Assembly: GCA_026874595.1 (NCBI GenBank) | Contig: CM049306.1 | Coordinates: 2,186,019-2,250,018, forward strand | DNA: 64,000 nucleotides | Source of the DNA: Sipunculus nudus | Lineage: Eukaryota; Annelida; Sipuncula; Golfingiida; Sipunculidae | Direction of reading: 5' to 3' | Shown: piece by piece, positions 1-11,999 of the stretch | Layout of the letters: each line of letters begins with the position of its first letter | How positions within the stretch are numbered: position 1 is the first letter of the stretch | The notes under the pieces: model-generated | Database searches by the model: none | Seen by the model: only the letters and a program-made list of their open reading frames with translations | Told to the model about the DNA's origin: nothing | Made by a program: the position numbers and the translations under genes

Positions 1-130
1 GCCGAATTTTGGATTCCTAGGTCTTACGGTTTCAAAACGTGCCACATCTACAGACGGACGGACGGACAGACGGACGGACGACTGACAATGGACCACGACT
101 ACAGCTCAGATGACTTATAGTCAGCTGAGC
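1..130 (-). mobile_element. Pearl-like (Helitron-like) element, hairpin end only
   Basis: This is the right-hand end of the same family seen four more times further on. It shows a GACGGACGGACAGACGG-type tetranucleotide run (about 50-95), then ATGGACCACGACTACAGCTC and a terminal hairpin whose arms GCTCAGATGACT and AGTCAGCTGAGC (about 105-130) pair around a short loop with one mismatch. A TA follows at 131-132, as at the other copies. The body lies left of the window. No coding capacity is seen. The family assignment rests on architecture known from bivalve pearl elements. Confidence 0.75.
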
Positions 131-143
131 TAAAAACTGTAAC

Positions 144-352
144 CTGGGGTGTCTATGGCCACTGCCATCGCCAGGGGTATGGTATAAGCTCTCCTTAACT
201 TCGTTCAGGTCAGCTAAAAATGAGTCTTTTATGCCTTGTTTGAGGAGAGTTCTTGAGAGCTTTACTTGGCTTGCAGACAAGCCGACATACTTGTCACTAC
301 CATAACATGGGATAGTTGTGTTCAGCTTAGTGGTAAGATGGTCACATGTCAT
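144..352 (-). CDS. Possible coding exon, unrecognised protein
   Basis: The minus strand is open for 69 codons from an ATG at 352-350. Its composition is protein-like, with stretches such as DKYVGLSASQVKLSRTLLKQ and DSFLADLNEVKESLY. The frame continues open upstream to a stop near 380. A usable splice donor (CCCAG, then GTTACAG) falls at 144/143, only about 12 bp before the pearl-like element that ends at 130; read-through would enter the element. I recognise no family. It could be an exon of a gene running leftwards out of the window, a fragment of a transposon protein, or a chance open frame. Confidence 0.35.
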
Positions 353-778
353 CAAATGTGTTGATACTCGAGCAAATAATTATGTGATTGCTTAGCCAAT
401 CAAGAGGTCATGGTCACCACAGCTAGTAGTCAGGATACAGGTATTCATCTGATGGCCTGGGACAAAAAAATAGTGGCCATTGGTTACCATACCAGGAGGT
501 ATACACTGTCATACTGAATGACAGTACTGTCACTACTGTGTGTGTATATAAATATAAATGTAATGGTAAAAGGCCTTGATAGGGAAGCAGTAAAAATGTC
601 TGAATTGTGTCACAGGTTACGGGTTTGAATCCACATTCTGCCTTTTTTTATTTTCACCAGTTACAATGGTGTAAGATGTGAGATGCATGGAGTTGGTGTT
701 GTAGCATGATACTCAACCCAATTCACTTGTGTGACCCCCCAGGAAAGAATCCCACGTTTTGGGCACAGAAGGTGAATA
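353..778. repeat. Non-coding stretch with a tRNA-derived (SINE-like) fragment
   Basis: GGTTTGAATCC at 622-632 is a good Pol III B box, followed by ATTCTGCC and a T-run at about 643-649 that could act as a Pol III terminator. About 50 bp upstream, CTTGATAGGGAAGC resembles a degenerate A box. No cloverleaf can be drawn with convincing acceptor pairing, so this is more likely a SINE head or tRNA relic than a tRNA gene. The rest of the interval shows no coding sign. Confidence 0.35.
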
Positions 779-3777
779 TTGTTTTTACCTGTATATTTTT
801 ACTGTAATCATTTTGCACTGCCATGTTTACCTGTACATTTTTAATGTGATATTTTGTACTGCCATTTTTGCCTGTGTACACATATTATACTGTGATATTT
901 TGTACTGCCATTTTTACCTGTGTACACATTTTATACTGTAATATTTTTGCACTGCCATTTTTGCCTGTGTACACATATTATACTGTGATATTTTTGTTCT
1001 GCCATTTTTACCTGTGTACACATTTTATACTGTGATATTTTTGTTAATTCTGCCATTTTTACCTGGGTACACATATTATACTGTGATATTTTTGCACTGC
1101 CATTTTTACCTGGGTACACATATTATACTGTGATATTTTTGCACTGCCATTTTTACCTGTGTACACATATTATACTGTGATATTTTGCACTGCCATTTTT
1201 ACCTGGGTACACATATTATACTGTGATATTTTTGCACTGCCATTTTTACCTGGGTACACATATTATACTGTGATATTTTTGCACTGCCATTTTTACCTGG
1301 GTACACATATTATACTGTGATATTTTTGCACTGCCATTTTTACCTGGGTACACATATTATACTGTGATATTTTTGCACTGCCATTTTTACCTGGGTACAC
1401 ATATTATACTGTGATATTTTTGCACTGCCATTTTTACCTGGGTACACATATTATACTGTGATATTTTTGCACTGCCATTTTTACCTGGGTACACATATTA
1501 TACTGTGATATTTTTGCACTGCCATTTTTACCTGTGTACACATATTATACTGTGATATTTTTGCACTGCCATTTTTACCTGGGTACACATATTATACTGT
1601 GATATTTTTGCACTGCCATTTTTGCCTGTGTACACATATTATACTGTGATATTTTTGCACTGCCATTTTTACCTGGGTACACATATTATACTGTGATATT
1701 TTTGCACTGCCATTTTTACCTGGGTACACATATTATACTGTGATATTTTTGCACTGCCATTTTTACCTGTGTACACATATTATACTGTGATATTTTTGCA
1801 CTGCCATTTTTACCTGGGTACACATATTATACTGTGATATTTTTGCACTGCCATTTTTACCTTGGTACACATATTATACTGTGATATTTTTGCACTGCCA
1901 TTTTTACCTGGGTACACATATTATACTGTGATATTTTTGCACTGCCATTTTTACCTGGGTACACATATTATACTGTGATATTTTTGCACTGCCATTTTTA
2001 CCTGGGTACACATATTATACTGTGATATTTTTGCACTGCCATTTTTACCTGGGTACACATATTATACTGTGATATTTTGCACTGCCATTTTAACCTGGGT
2101 ACACATATTATACTGTGATATTTTTGCACTGCCATTTTTACCTGGGTACACATATTGTACTGTGATATTTTTGCACTGCCATTTTTACCTGGGTACACAT
2201 ATTATACTGTGATATTTTTACACTGCCATTTTTACTTGGGTACACATATTATACTGTGATATTTTTGTTCTGCCATTTTTACCTGTGTACACATTTTATA
2301 CTGTGATATTTTTGTTAATTCTGCCATTTTTACCTGGGTACACATATTATACTGTGATATTTTTGCACTGCCATTTTTACCTGGGTACACATATTATACT
2401 GTGATATTTTTGCACTGCCATTTTTACCTGTGTACACATATTATACTGTGATATTTTGCACTGCCATTTTTACCTGGGTACACATATTATACTGTGATAT
2501 TTTTGCACTGCCATTTTTACCTGGGTACACATATTATACTGTGATATTTTTGCACTGCCATTTTTACCTGGGTACACATATTATACTGTGATATTTTTGC
2601 ACTGCCATTTTTACCTGGGTACACATATTATACTGTGATATTTTTGCACTGCCATTTTTACCTGGGTACACATATTATACTGTGATATTTTTGCACTGCC
2701 ATTTTTACCTGGGTACACATATTATACTGTGATATTTTTGCACTGCCATTTTTACCTGGGTACACATATTATACTGTGATATTTTTGCACTGCCATTTTT
2801 ACCTGGGTACACATATTATACTGTGATATTTTTGCACTGCCATTTTTACCTGTGTACACATATTATACTGTGATATTTTTGCACTGCCATTTTTACCTGG
2901 GTACACATATTATACTGTGATATTTTTGCACTGCCATTTTTGCCTGTGTACACATATTATACTGTGATATTTTTGCACTGCCATTTTTACCTGGGTACAC
3001 ATATTATACTGTGATATTTTTGCACTGCCATTTTTACCTGGGTACACATATTATACTGTGATATTTTTGCACTGCCATTTTTACCTGGTTACACATATTA
3101 TACTGTGATATTTTTGCACTGCCATTTTTACCTGGGTACACATATTATACTGTGATATTTTTGCACTGCCATTTTTACCTTGGTACACATATTATACTGT
3201 GATATTTTTGCACTGCCATTTTTACCTGGGTACACATATTATACTGTGATATTTTTGCACTGCCATTTTTACCTGGGTACACATATTATACTGTGATATT
3301 TTTGCACTGCCATTTTTACCTGGGTACACATATTATACTGTGATATTTTTGCACTGCCATTTTTACCTGGGTACACATATTATACTGTGATATTTTGCAC
3401 TGCCATTTTAACCTGGGTACACATATTATACTGTGATATTTTTGCACTGCCATTTTTACCTGGGTACACATATTGTACTGTGATATTTTTGCACTGCCAT
3501 TTTTACCTGGGTACACATATTATACTGTGATATTTTTACACTGCCATTTTTACTTGGGTACACATATTATACTGTGATATTTTACACTGCCATTTTTACC
3601 TGGGTACACATATTATACTGTGATATTTTTGCACTGCCATTTTTACCTGGGTACACATATTATACTGTGATATTTTTACACTGCCATTTTTACTTGGGTA
3701 CACATATTATACTGTGATTTTTTACACTGCCATTTTTACCTGGGTACACATATTATACTGTGATTTTTTACAGTGCC
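779..3777. repeat. 47-bp minisatellite array, about 64 units
   Basis: The unit reads GGGTACACATATTATACTGT, then GATATTTTTGCACTGCCATT, then TTTACCT; successive units at 1205 and 1252 give a period of exactly 47 bp. Units are near-identical in the middle and decay at both edges. Marker variants (the TTGTTAATTC insertion at 1041 and 2312, the GCACTGCCATTTTAACC variant near 2085 and 3405) show that a block of about 27-28 units has been duplicated as a whole. Since 47 is not a multiple of 3, open frames inside it are short and carry no meaning. Confidence 0.95.
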
Positions 3778-4511
3778 AATGTCACCATGCACAAACATCA
3801 TTTACATCTCCTAAACTGCTGAAAGCTCTATCTGCTTTAAATTGGTTTAATTTTTATGATATTTAATTGTGTTCTTAAAAAATCTTCTAAACAAACACAG
3901 ATTATTTCATTCTAAGTTTCAGATACAAAATAACTATATAATTTCACTTTTGTTACAAATATAAACTATACTTTAAAAACATCTACTTCACATTCAGTTA
4001 AAATCCAAGCTGGGAAGAAAGTAAATAACACCTATGTAACCAAAAAAGGGAGTTTTCCAAATGAATCCACCAGATTAAACACTGTTTGAATAAAACTGCT
4101 GACTCTGCTCTCAATTTTACTAATATCAGCAAGCAGGCACTTTAATTAGAAATTGCAATAACTGTATTGACCTCTTAATATAAGAGAATATTTCCTAAAA
4201 TGATATTCTTCAGTTTTGTCAGATTCTCTCTGTTAAAATTATATGTGAACAGGCGCTCCTCTATTTTAATTTAAATAAATTGTACAAACAATCTATAACA
4301 ATCCACTCCCTCAAGTGCAGATTATACACCCTCACAGATATTATCCCCAGCCTGTGGATATATAGTGATATTAACAGTGAAAAAAGATGAAGTGAAAGGG
4401 GAGGAAGGTAAAATAAATAACCACATTACATCTGTACTTGTGTTAGCTCTGATTTGTCTAAAATGCCCCAAAGAAAACAATTTGTGGGTCAAAAAGGACT
4501 TGTTGAATGAT
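3778..4511. other. AT-rich non-coding DNA
   Basis: Array edge followed by AT-rich sequence. No gene, RNA or repeat is recognised. Confidence 0.6.
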
Positions 4512-4526
4512 TAAATAAATAAATAA

Positions 4527-4588
<62 letters not shown>

Positions 4589-4594
4589 GTATGT
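4512..4594. repeat. Compound microsatellite (AAAT)n(AT)n(GTAT)n
   Basis: Runs of AAAT, then about 23 AT dinucleotides, then GTAT tetranucleotides. It abuts one arm of the inverted repeat that starts at 4595. Confidence 0.95.
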
Positions 4595-4700
4595 TACAGT
4601 CAATTTGTTAAATCACTCAGACACTTTATTAAATGACTGAAATGTTCAGGCACTTTACAATTTAACTGAAATGGTAGTCAGTTTATTTGATACATTGACT
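4595..4700 (+). repeat. Left arm of a ~105-bp inverted repeat
   Basis: Starts GTTACAGTCAATTTGTTAAA and matches, in reverse complement and imperfectly, the segment at 9230-9335. Both arms have an (AT)n tract on their outer side. This may mark the two ends of a 4.7-kb element or two independent copies of one family. Confidence 0.55.
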
Positions 4701-5827
4701 TAACTGATAGGGAATAGTCTTTTGCTTCACTTATCCCATGATAGTGAAACAGACTTTGGTGAAGGATAACCACAATTACATAGTTGTTAACACCAAATAC
4801 TTAAGATATGCATAGGTTAGTTACAAAGGTAGGGTTTAATCACAGGTATCACGTTGCAAAGGAAGGGTTAAATACTGGCTATGTTAGTTACTTTACATGA
4901 GTTTGTTATCTATATTCCTTGTGTGAAGTAGAGCCATAATGTGTTAGCTGGTAATATTGCATGAGAATAGACACCCCCCCCCCTAAAGGTTTTCCTTTAT
5001 AGTGGACATAACTTATTACCTCCACTTATTACCTCAAATAAAATAATGTCATTTTGCCAGAAATAAAGCTTTAATTTCAATTGATAAAACATGAATTATA
5101 TACAAAAATGTGAAATAGTTTCCTCAAATATTAATGAAGTGTAATCTTCCAGTAATACCTAAACATAAAACAATGACTGATAATATGGCATGAGTCACTC
5201 ATTTCCAAATTTGCAACCCACATATTAAAGGACAAGTTCAATGGTTCATGCAGATTTGGAGAATTTAAAATAAGATTTAAAGTTATATTGTGATAACCTG
5301 CAGTGGATATAAGGGTTGGGGGTAAGGGATGTTCTCAGGGGACGTTTGCTGCCCCAAGTAATTTAAGGTAAAATACTTTATATGTTGTTGGTTTCTGAAA
5401 CAAGCATATTCCCAATTATTTTATACCAAAATTGTTTCAAAATACTTTTGAAAGAAATTTTGAAAAAAAACTGTCACAATTTTCCCAAACTGAGGGAGGG
5501 GAACATCCCGCCCATGTTCTCACAAAGTGCAAAAGACAATTGTGCCCCTGAAACAGTATAATATTCACATCTCAGCAGACATGGGGTCTATTACAGTTGT
5601 TCTATTACTGTTACTATTACTATTACATAAACTGATGGGAGGATTCTAGACTTTGCGCAGCCATGAGTGCTATAAACTAGCACTGCAATCACATTTTTAT
5701 ATTATATATTAATATTAGAAGCACCTATATCATCCAGTTACCTACACAATTTTCTTATACTGTGTCTGTCATTAACAAAAAGCCTAATGATACTGGAGAT
5801 CTTAATTATTTCAGCTTCTTTAATTCT

Positions 5828-5829
<2 letters not shown>
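4701..5829. other. AT-rich non-coding DNA with a short ATTACT repeat
   Basis: No gene seen. Around 5575-5631 there is CAGACATGGGGTCTATTACA followed by a TTACTA hexanucleotide run; a related segment occurs in reverse complement near 9000-9060. A C-run lies at about 4974-4982. Confidence 0.55.

Positions 5830-5911
<82 letters not shown>
5830..5911. repeat. (TA)n microsatellite
   Basis: About 41 uninterrupted TA dinucleotides. Confidence 0.97.
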
Positions 5912-5913
<2 letters not shown>

Positions 5914-7342
5914 AAACCTCAATGATTATTGGGGCATTTCAAGTCGAAATTATAAGATAATTGTATGAACTCTTGAATACATGTAATTTAAAAGCAACCC
6001 ATTGTAAAGACCCTGGCATATGTAAAATATTGATTTATAATTATATGCATACTTGTACATTTTTTTTATTTTCATATATATTTCACATAAATTTATTTTG
6101 TAGTACATACTTCTGTTAAGATTTAATCTTCTTTCGCATAATTAATAAATAAAGTTTTCAGTGTAACTAAAAATGGTCTCCAAAGGAATTATTCATGATT
6201 ATGTCATATTAATATTTAGTATCAATGCTGACGATTTAGTCCTTTATGTATGTATCAGGAGAGGAATTTTGGTAGGGCTGTGTCCTGTTTCTACTGTATA
6301 CATCAAGATTCTGGACAGATTCTAAACTGGAGACAAAAGTACCCCCTCTTCTCAAGTGTATATATGTTCATTTGGATATAATGCCATGTTTTATTTTATC
6401 ACATAGTACATCTTGAGAGTGAACAGAGAGGTGGTAAACTTTACAATAATGGTAGCATGCATGGCTTTCATTCTTCAGGCATGCCCTTCTTCATTGCAGC
6501 AAAACCAGCATAGGATAATTTAGGAATATGGAGAGTGATTTAAACTTATATCAATTTTACAAAACAAATAAAATATTATTTATATTACTTTCACAATTAA
6601 TTTGGTATTCAACAATCTTATACTTTAAATTTTGTACATAACAGGATCTAATCATTTGATATCAAAATTTCAGATATTAAATAATAAAATATTAAAAGTT
6701 ACTTATATTCTCATATTATATAATCAAATAAATTAATATCTTAAAAAAAATTGTTCATTAAATTTTCAAAATATAAATTAACATAATTTTAGATACTGAA
6801 TGAAGGTCTGAAAAATTGGTACTATGAAATAACAGACAAGTATTAAAAGAATTATTTTAAAAGAATATTTATATAAATTAAATAGATAAAACGTGTGTCC
6901 GCAGTATGACTTTATCAAAGTGACTGTAGTACTGGTATGAGTTTATATAGCATTGTAGGCTTCCATACATTATGGGTAGTGAAAACATCATAAGCTTATC
7001 ATGAACATTTTGGGTCTGCACTGCAACTACATCTGGTTCCATATTCTATTTTTCTTAAATGTGTGTTATTGCAATCTGTATGATTAAAATGCAAACTGGC
7101 TTGTGAAAATAAATCTAGGTACATTTCAGAATATGCATATGGATTGATGGATGTGAGATAAGATGTACATGTCAATATAATAATACACAATTTATCTCTC
7201 TCATAACATCAAACATGCCTATGTTTATCCATGGTTTACCAATCAAAGGTCAGATTGTGCCAGGTTACCTATTTGGCTGTGACCTGCTCTGTCCACTACT
7301 CTTATGTAATTAGCACCAGTGGTCACCAGCAGTGTGGCAGCT
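5912..7342. other. AT-rich non-coding DNA
   Basis: Nothing recognisable. Open frames here are short and of AT-rich, unprotein-like composition. Confidence 0.55.
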
Positions 7343-7350
7343 GGCCCATG

Positions 7351-8046
7351 TGGGTCTGTCTAAAATGCAGAGAATTCGCGGAGAGATGGAGAATTTGCGG
7401 AGAATTTGCGGAGAGTTTTTATATGCAATGATACCTTTAAATACACTTTAAAATCACTTAAAATCTCCAACTATATTACACTTAACATTTTTGCGCACTG
7501 TTAAATTACCGAAATAATTGAAAAATCTGTATTTAACTGAGCATTTTATGCTTAACAATGTGGACTCATCCCCAGGTGAATGTGTTACGTAAAATGTAAT
7601 ACCCGTCTGAGTCACCAGCTGACACTGACAGATCTTAAGACGAAACCGCAACACTCTTAAATTAATTTTCAACAGTTTATTGTGCAAACCATAACAAAAC
7701 CATGCAGGTGTATCAAATTTACAGGTGGTGAACGAAATATATAATATAAGAAATTAATCATATACTTTTACCTACAGATTGATAGATAAAAAACACTATC
7801 ACCATTTAGAGTGAATTAGTGGACCCAATTTACATGCACAAATAAAAATGAAACACAAACATTTGACTTTTTACACAAACAATGAGTGTACCTTTAAGCT
7901 TATGAATCAACTTGGCATAAGGATTATATAAAATAAAGGAAAAAATAGTAAATATATATTGTGATTACAGTTAAGAATTATATTTTTTTATAGTCTGTAC
8001 AAAATTCACCAAACTTCTTTCTGACCATAACGATACAAAGTACAAC

Positions 8047-8080
<34 letters not shown>

Positions 8081-8772
8081 AAATATAGCACAATGTACAC
8101 ATACATACAGCAATAATAAAGAAATTATTTGTACAATCTTCACAAAACCATTTCATTGATTGTTTTATTTATTTTAAAGACAAATGCACATTTTAAATGA
8201 AACCACTTATTGCTCTTTTTTTTATCAAACCCAACCTTGTCTTCGAACACTTTCCTAAGCCACATTAACATTCAGTCCCAATGGTTACAGTTGCATTATA
8301 TTTAGGCTTGGTATTCTAGGAGAAAGTTTTGTTTTATCATATGATAGTAAATGGTGTAAAAAAAATAATCCCTGAACTGAAACAAGAGACCAAGTGCTTT
8401 TGCATCTAACTCTGTTTAAAATGTTCAATTTGTTTAATTTCTGGAATGAAACAAAAATCAACTGCATTTGCAATGACAAATGGCCTACAATCTCCTGATG
8501 CTATTCGTTGTCACTGGCGTGGCACAAATAAAATCTTATCGGAGAAGAACTTGCTTGCCCAAACAACAGAGAGAGCTGAATGTTATGTAAATGTACAGAT
8601 TTTAAATTATTTTGGTCATTTAACAGTGAACGAATATGTTAAGAGTAATATAGTTGCAGATATTAAGTGATTTTAATGTGTATTTAAGAGTATCATTGCA
8701 AATAAAAACTCTCCGCAAATTCTCCACGAATTCTCCATCTCTCCGCGGATTCTCCACGTTTTAGACAGACCC
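7351..8772. mobile_element. Non-autonomous long-TIR MITE with 8-bp target-site duplication
   Basis: The ends are inverted repeats: the left starts GGGTCTGTCTAAAATGCAGA (from 7352) and the right, in reverse complement, starts GGGTCTGTCTAAAACGTGGA (from 8772). Similarity extends about 180 bp inward (to about 7535 and from about 8590) and includes GGAGAATTTGCGG mini-repeats. The 8-bp sequence GGCCCATG flanks the element directly at 7343-7350 and 8773-8780. An 8-bp duplication is typical of hAT- or Merlin-type transposases. The 1.05-kb interior has an (ATA)n tract near 8045-8080 and no transposase frame, so it must be moved in trans. The superfamily is inferred from duplication length only. Confidence 0.8.
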
Positions 8773-8885
8773 GGCCCATGCTTGCCTCAACAATAGGCAC
8801 TTCCTGGGCAATTGCTTGACAAGAATTGAGTGTGTTCAGCATTATTTGCTGATATGCTTCATGATCAAGGGGCTCACAGGAAGTA

Positions 8886-9049
8886 ATAGAAAGTAATATG
8901 TATTACTCTATTACTTTGCCTTCTGTTTCTATTACTATTACTATTACAGCTAAAATTTTTGAGTCTATTACTATTACTATTACTATTACATGGAAAAAGC
9001 TGTAATAGTCCATTACTATTACTATTACTTATTACTATTACCCCATGTC
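8886..9049. repeat. Degenerate (ATTACT)n hexanucleotide repeat
   Basis: Several interrupted runs of CTATTACTATTACTATTAC, ending in TTACCCCATGTCTGCATCTC. The end resembles, in inverted orientation, the segment near 5575-5610. Confidence 0.8.
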
Positions 9050-9229
9050 TGCATCTCAGATGATACATAATTATTTCCCAAATAACCAAATCAAGCTAAA
9101 TGGATGGTTTTGATTATATAAAATATTTAACTGTGCAATTGTATGATGTAAAAAAAGGTAAGGTTTATGAAATTAAACATAATTTAAATCTTTGTAATTT
9201 AAACCAATAGTATTCCATTTTTTTCACAT

Positions 9230-9331
9230 TTCAGTCAATGTGTCAAATAAACGGACTGATTTTTCAGGCAATTTGTAGAATGTCTGAAAATTTCAGCAAT
9301 TTATAAATTGACTGATTTAACACACTGACTG

Positions 9332-9335
<4 letters not shown>
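9230..9335 (-). repeat. Right arm of the ~105-bp inverted repeat
   Basis: The reverse complement reads TTACAGTCAGTGTGTTAAAT and continues parallel to 4595-4700 through GTTTATTTGACACATTGACT. The outer side is again an (AT)n tract. Confidence 0.55.

Positions 9336-9390
<55 letters not shown>
9336..9390. repeat. (AT)n microsatellite
   Basis: About 27 AT dinucleotides directly outside the right inverted-repeat arm. Confidence 0.95.
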
Positions 9391-9394
<4 letters not shown>

Positions 9395-9760
9395 ACTGAT
9401 GTTTCAAGTTATAATAGCATGAAATTGTTATGGCATTTATTTATCAAATTGTGGTTCTTTTTATCGTGAAATAAAAAAAATATTTCTACTTGTACAAGTT
9501 TGTTACCAGGTCTTTATCTGAAAATGTCGGCAAAAAACAATAAAAGGCAAACTTAATACGGTAAAGTTTTTGTATTGGGCTAAACACCTAATACAGCTCA
9601 TGCTAAACAGGTGCACAGTTATTATTAAGATTAATAAATATTTATTTCATAGTCCAGTGGACATGTCACACTTGTTAATACCCAAAAATATGCAAGAACT
9701 GTAGTCATAAATGTGATCCCATCTCTGGCCTGGGATTTGTAAACTGTTGTATCTTTTGTT
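9391..9760. other. AT-rich non-coding DNA
   Basis: No gene or repeat recognised. Confidence 0.55.
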
Positions 9761-11400
9761 TGCCCGTCATCTACCACAGACACCGGCGGCAGGTGTGGCC
9801 CCGCCCATCAGGGCATCCAGTCTCCATGCAAGTCCTTACATGTTCTGTACAGTGAGCCGTGTAAATCAATTACCCCCAGAATTTCCTTTTTGGAGCTTAT
9901 AACGGCATTGTTGAACCACCGCTAACCTCCCGGTGTCATTAAAATAAAATCCTAATCTGTTGGCAACCCTTTGGGCTCGCAATTAAATGAATGCATGGTT
10001 GCTATAGATGCCAGGATTTTGGGACGAGCCTCCCGGGGCCGCGCAGGTATGGCTTTCCCTGAATACCTGATCTCTACAGCTAATCCCTGCCCTCACCTGA
10101 GTCATTCACCTCATCTGATTAATTATTCAAGGATGTGGCGCTGTTCGCCTAAATACTGGCCCCCATGTGTCAATGTACAGATGACATCTTTTACATCACA
10201 GCACAAATATACCTTGAAACAAAACACTTAACATGCAATTATTTAACATAACACTTGTAATGATAGGTAAAACTCATCTTGGAAGCAGTTGTTCATGCCA
10301 GAGAAAATTTCGGGGAAGAGTCATATTTTGGGAGAATCAACAATATGGCGTTTTGGCAAACGTCACATCTGTCATCGCACAATATGGTTTCGGCAATGGT
10401 GCCTTAATAGGCCTCATGTCAATAAAACGTGACTGTATACTTTAACAAAATCTGATATATGGGTGATATGCTATCGTTATCAGGCAGGGTAAATCATTAG
10501 TAATATACCAGATGATCAAGTGAAAATCTATAATACGATGACAATCGGGTTATTCGCCTAAAATTAGATACAGGTGGTTAGTTCCTAGAAATGAGGGGGT
10601 TCGCGCGATGGGCACAACAGCCACAGCGGTACAATTTTGGACAACAATAACGTGAAAGAAATGTCAATAAAATCTGACTGACAAAGAAATCTGGACGATT
10701 GTAAGTACACAAACAGACACCGAGAATACTTGCCTACTGCTACTGGTACTTTCTTTGCCCATGATAACAATTCTTTCCGAAAATTTCGTCTTTCCTGGCA
10801 GCATCTCGAGTTCCCGCAATCGACCATGTTGACCCCGTGACCTGCTCTACGTCATCGCAATTGGGCCAATGTTTACATCAGAACTTGTGACGTTTCACAC
10901 GTTTATCGCAGGAAAGTTCACGGAAGTCATTAGCACTCAGGTGGGGTTTCTTTGATGTTCCAGGTGTGTTTTGTTTTCACACCCGAAGCAGTCACGCATT
11001 AAAAATCTGCTGTGTTGGAGACGGTAGGACTTACAGATCTAATCTCCTCAATATGAAACCATATCATTGGGTTACACATTCACACAGAAGCAAAATACAT
11101 TTTCCGAGTACGTATACGAACATCTGATAATACAAACAATTGACGGGGGACCAGGAAATAAAAATGCTGTTTACGTCTTTTAGTCTGGATTTTAATATAT
11201 TCGAATAGCCTCGGAATTAATTACCATAATTTTATGCAGCTCGGACTGAAACTGTAGGCTCCTGCATTTGTTTTCATGTATATATAAACGTCAGCAGTTA
11301 ATGGCTCGCCCCTGCCCCCCCCCCCCCCCCACCAACCGGGTTTGGTGAGTCACGCCCACTTTGTCACGACTTCGTGTAATGTACTTATTATAAAGGTTAA
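9761..11400. promoter_or_regulatory. CpG-richer single-copy region, possible promoter
   Basis: CpG is visibly commoner here than in the surrounding sequence, especially 10585-10930. A GC-box-like CCCCGCCC lies near 9800, an inverted and a direct CCAAT box (ATTGGGCCAAT) near 10861-10871, a half CRE TACGTCATC near 10849, and TGACGTTTC near 10887. A minus-strand frame starting at an ATG at 10827 encodes a basic peptide beginning MVDCGNSRCCQERRNFRKEL and could be a first exon ending at a GC-type donor, but nothing supports it beyond the frame. If MORN4 starts within this window, its 5' exon would most easily lie here. A C-run sits at about 11315-11330. Confidence 0.35.
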
Positions 11401-11999
11401 ACAGGGCCTGTGCTTCTGCTGATCACTAGTTAGAGCTATGTCCCGTGATTATCAAGCTAGCTTATTTTTATTCTGTTCAATATCTCTGTAGGACCATTAC
11501 AAACCAAGTATCGACGTATCTATAGAAAACAACATTGACACAATTTATTTGTAATTACTGGGAAATCTTAGGAAATAAGGATTTTTAACAAATTGTAAAT
11601 CAATTAAATGACTTTGCCCCAAGAATTTAGGAAGTGGCTAAACTGCTGGCCTTAGAACATATACTTTAATTGGAAGCAGGTAAACTTACATCTGCATATA
11701 TATAATATAATGCTAACTGCCAGCAGGGAAAATGTACGGCATATGATGCTCTAATTTCAGTCTTCTAATTTTTTAATTTTCATAATTATTAAGACTTTGA
11801 GATTACAACATTCCAGCTTGCTGGCTGAAATTTGTTATTTCTATAGTATATATGTAAAAATTACTAAGTGTAGCTGAAACAACTTACTCTGTGATATTTT
11901 CTGGGTAGTTTGAAATCTCATGATGTATTTGGTGTGATTTTGTTAGGGATTCTTAAAACAGATCTGAAGTTAATTAGATATTCTTGGATTAGACAATAA
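11401..11999. other. AT-rich non-coding DNA before the 48-bp array
   Basis: No gene or repeat recognised. Confidence 0.55.

Noticed and set aside
601-650. A functional tRNA gene
   Set aside because: Only the B box and T-run are good; acceptor and anticodon stems do not pair convincingly.
6905-6925. ATGACTTTATCAAAGTGACT as the missing first MORN4 exon (would read MTLSK)
   Set aside because: The resemblance to the family's N-terminus is attractive, but the donor would leave a phase that does not fit the exon at 33415, and TGA follows at once.
10585-10827. Minus-strand gene starting MVDCGNSRCC
   Set aside because: Only a first frame with a possible GC-type donor; no second exon or homologue could be recognised, so it is mentioned only within the CpG-rich region.
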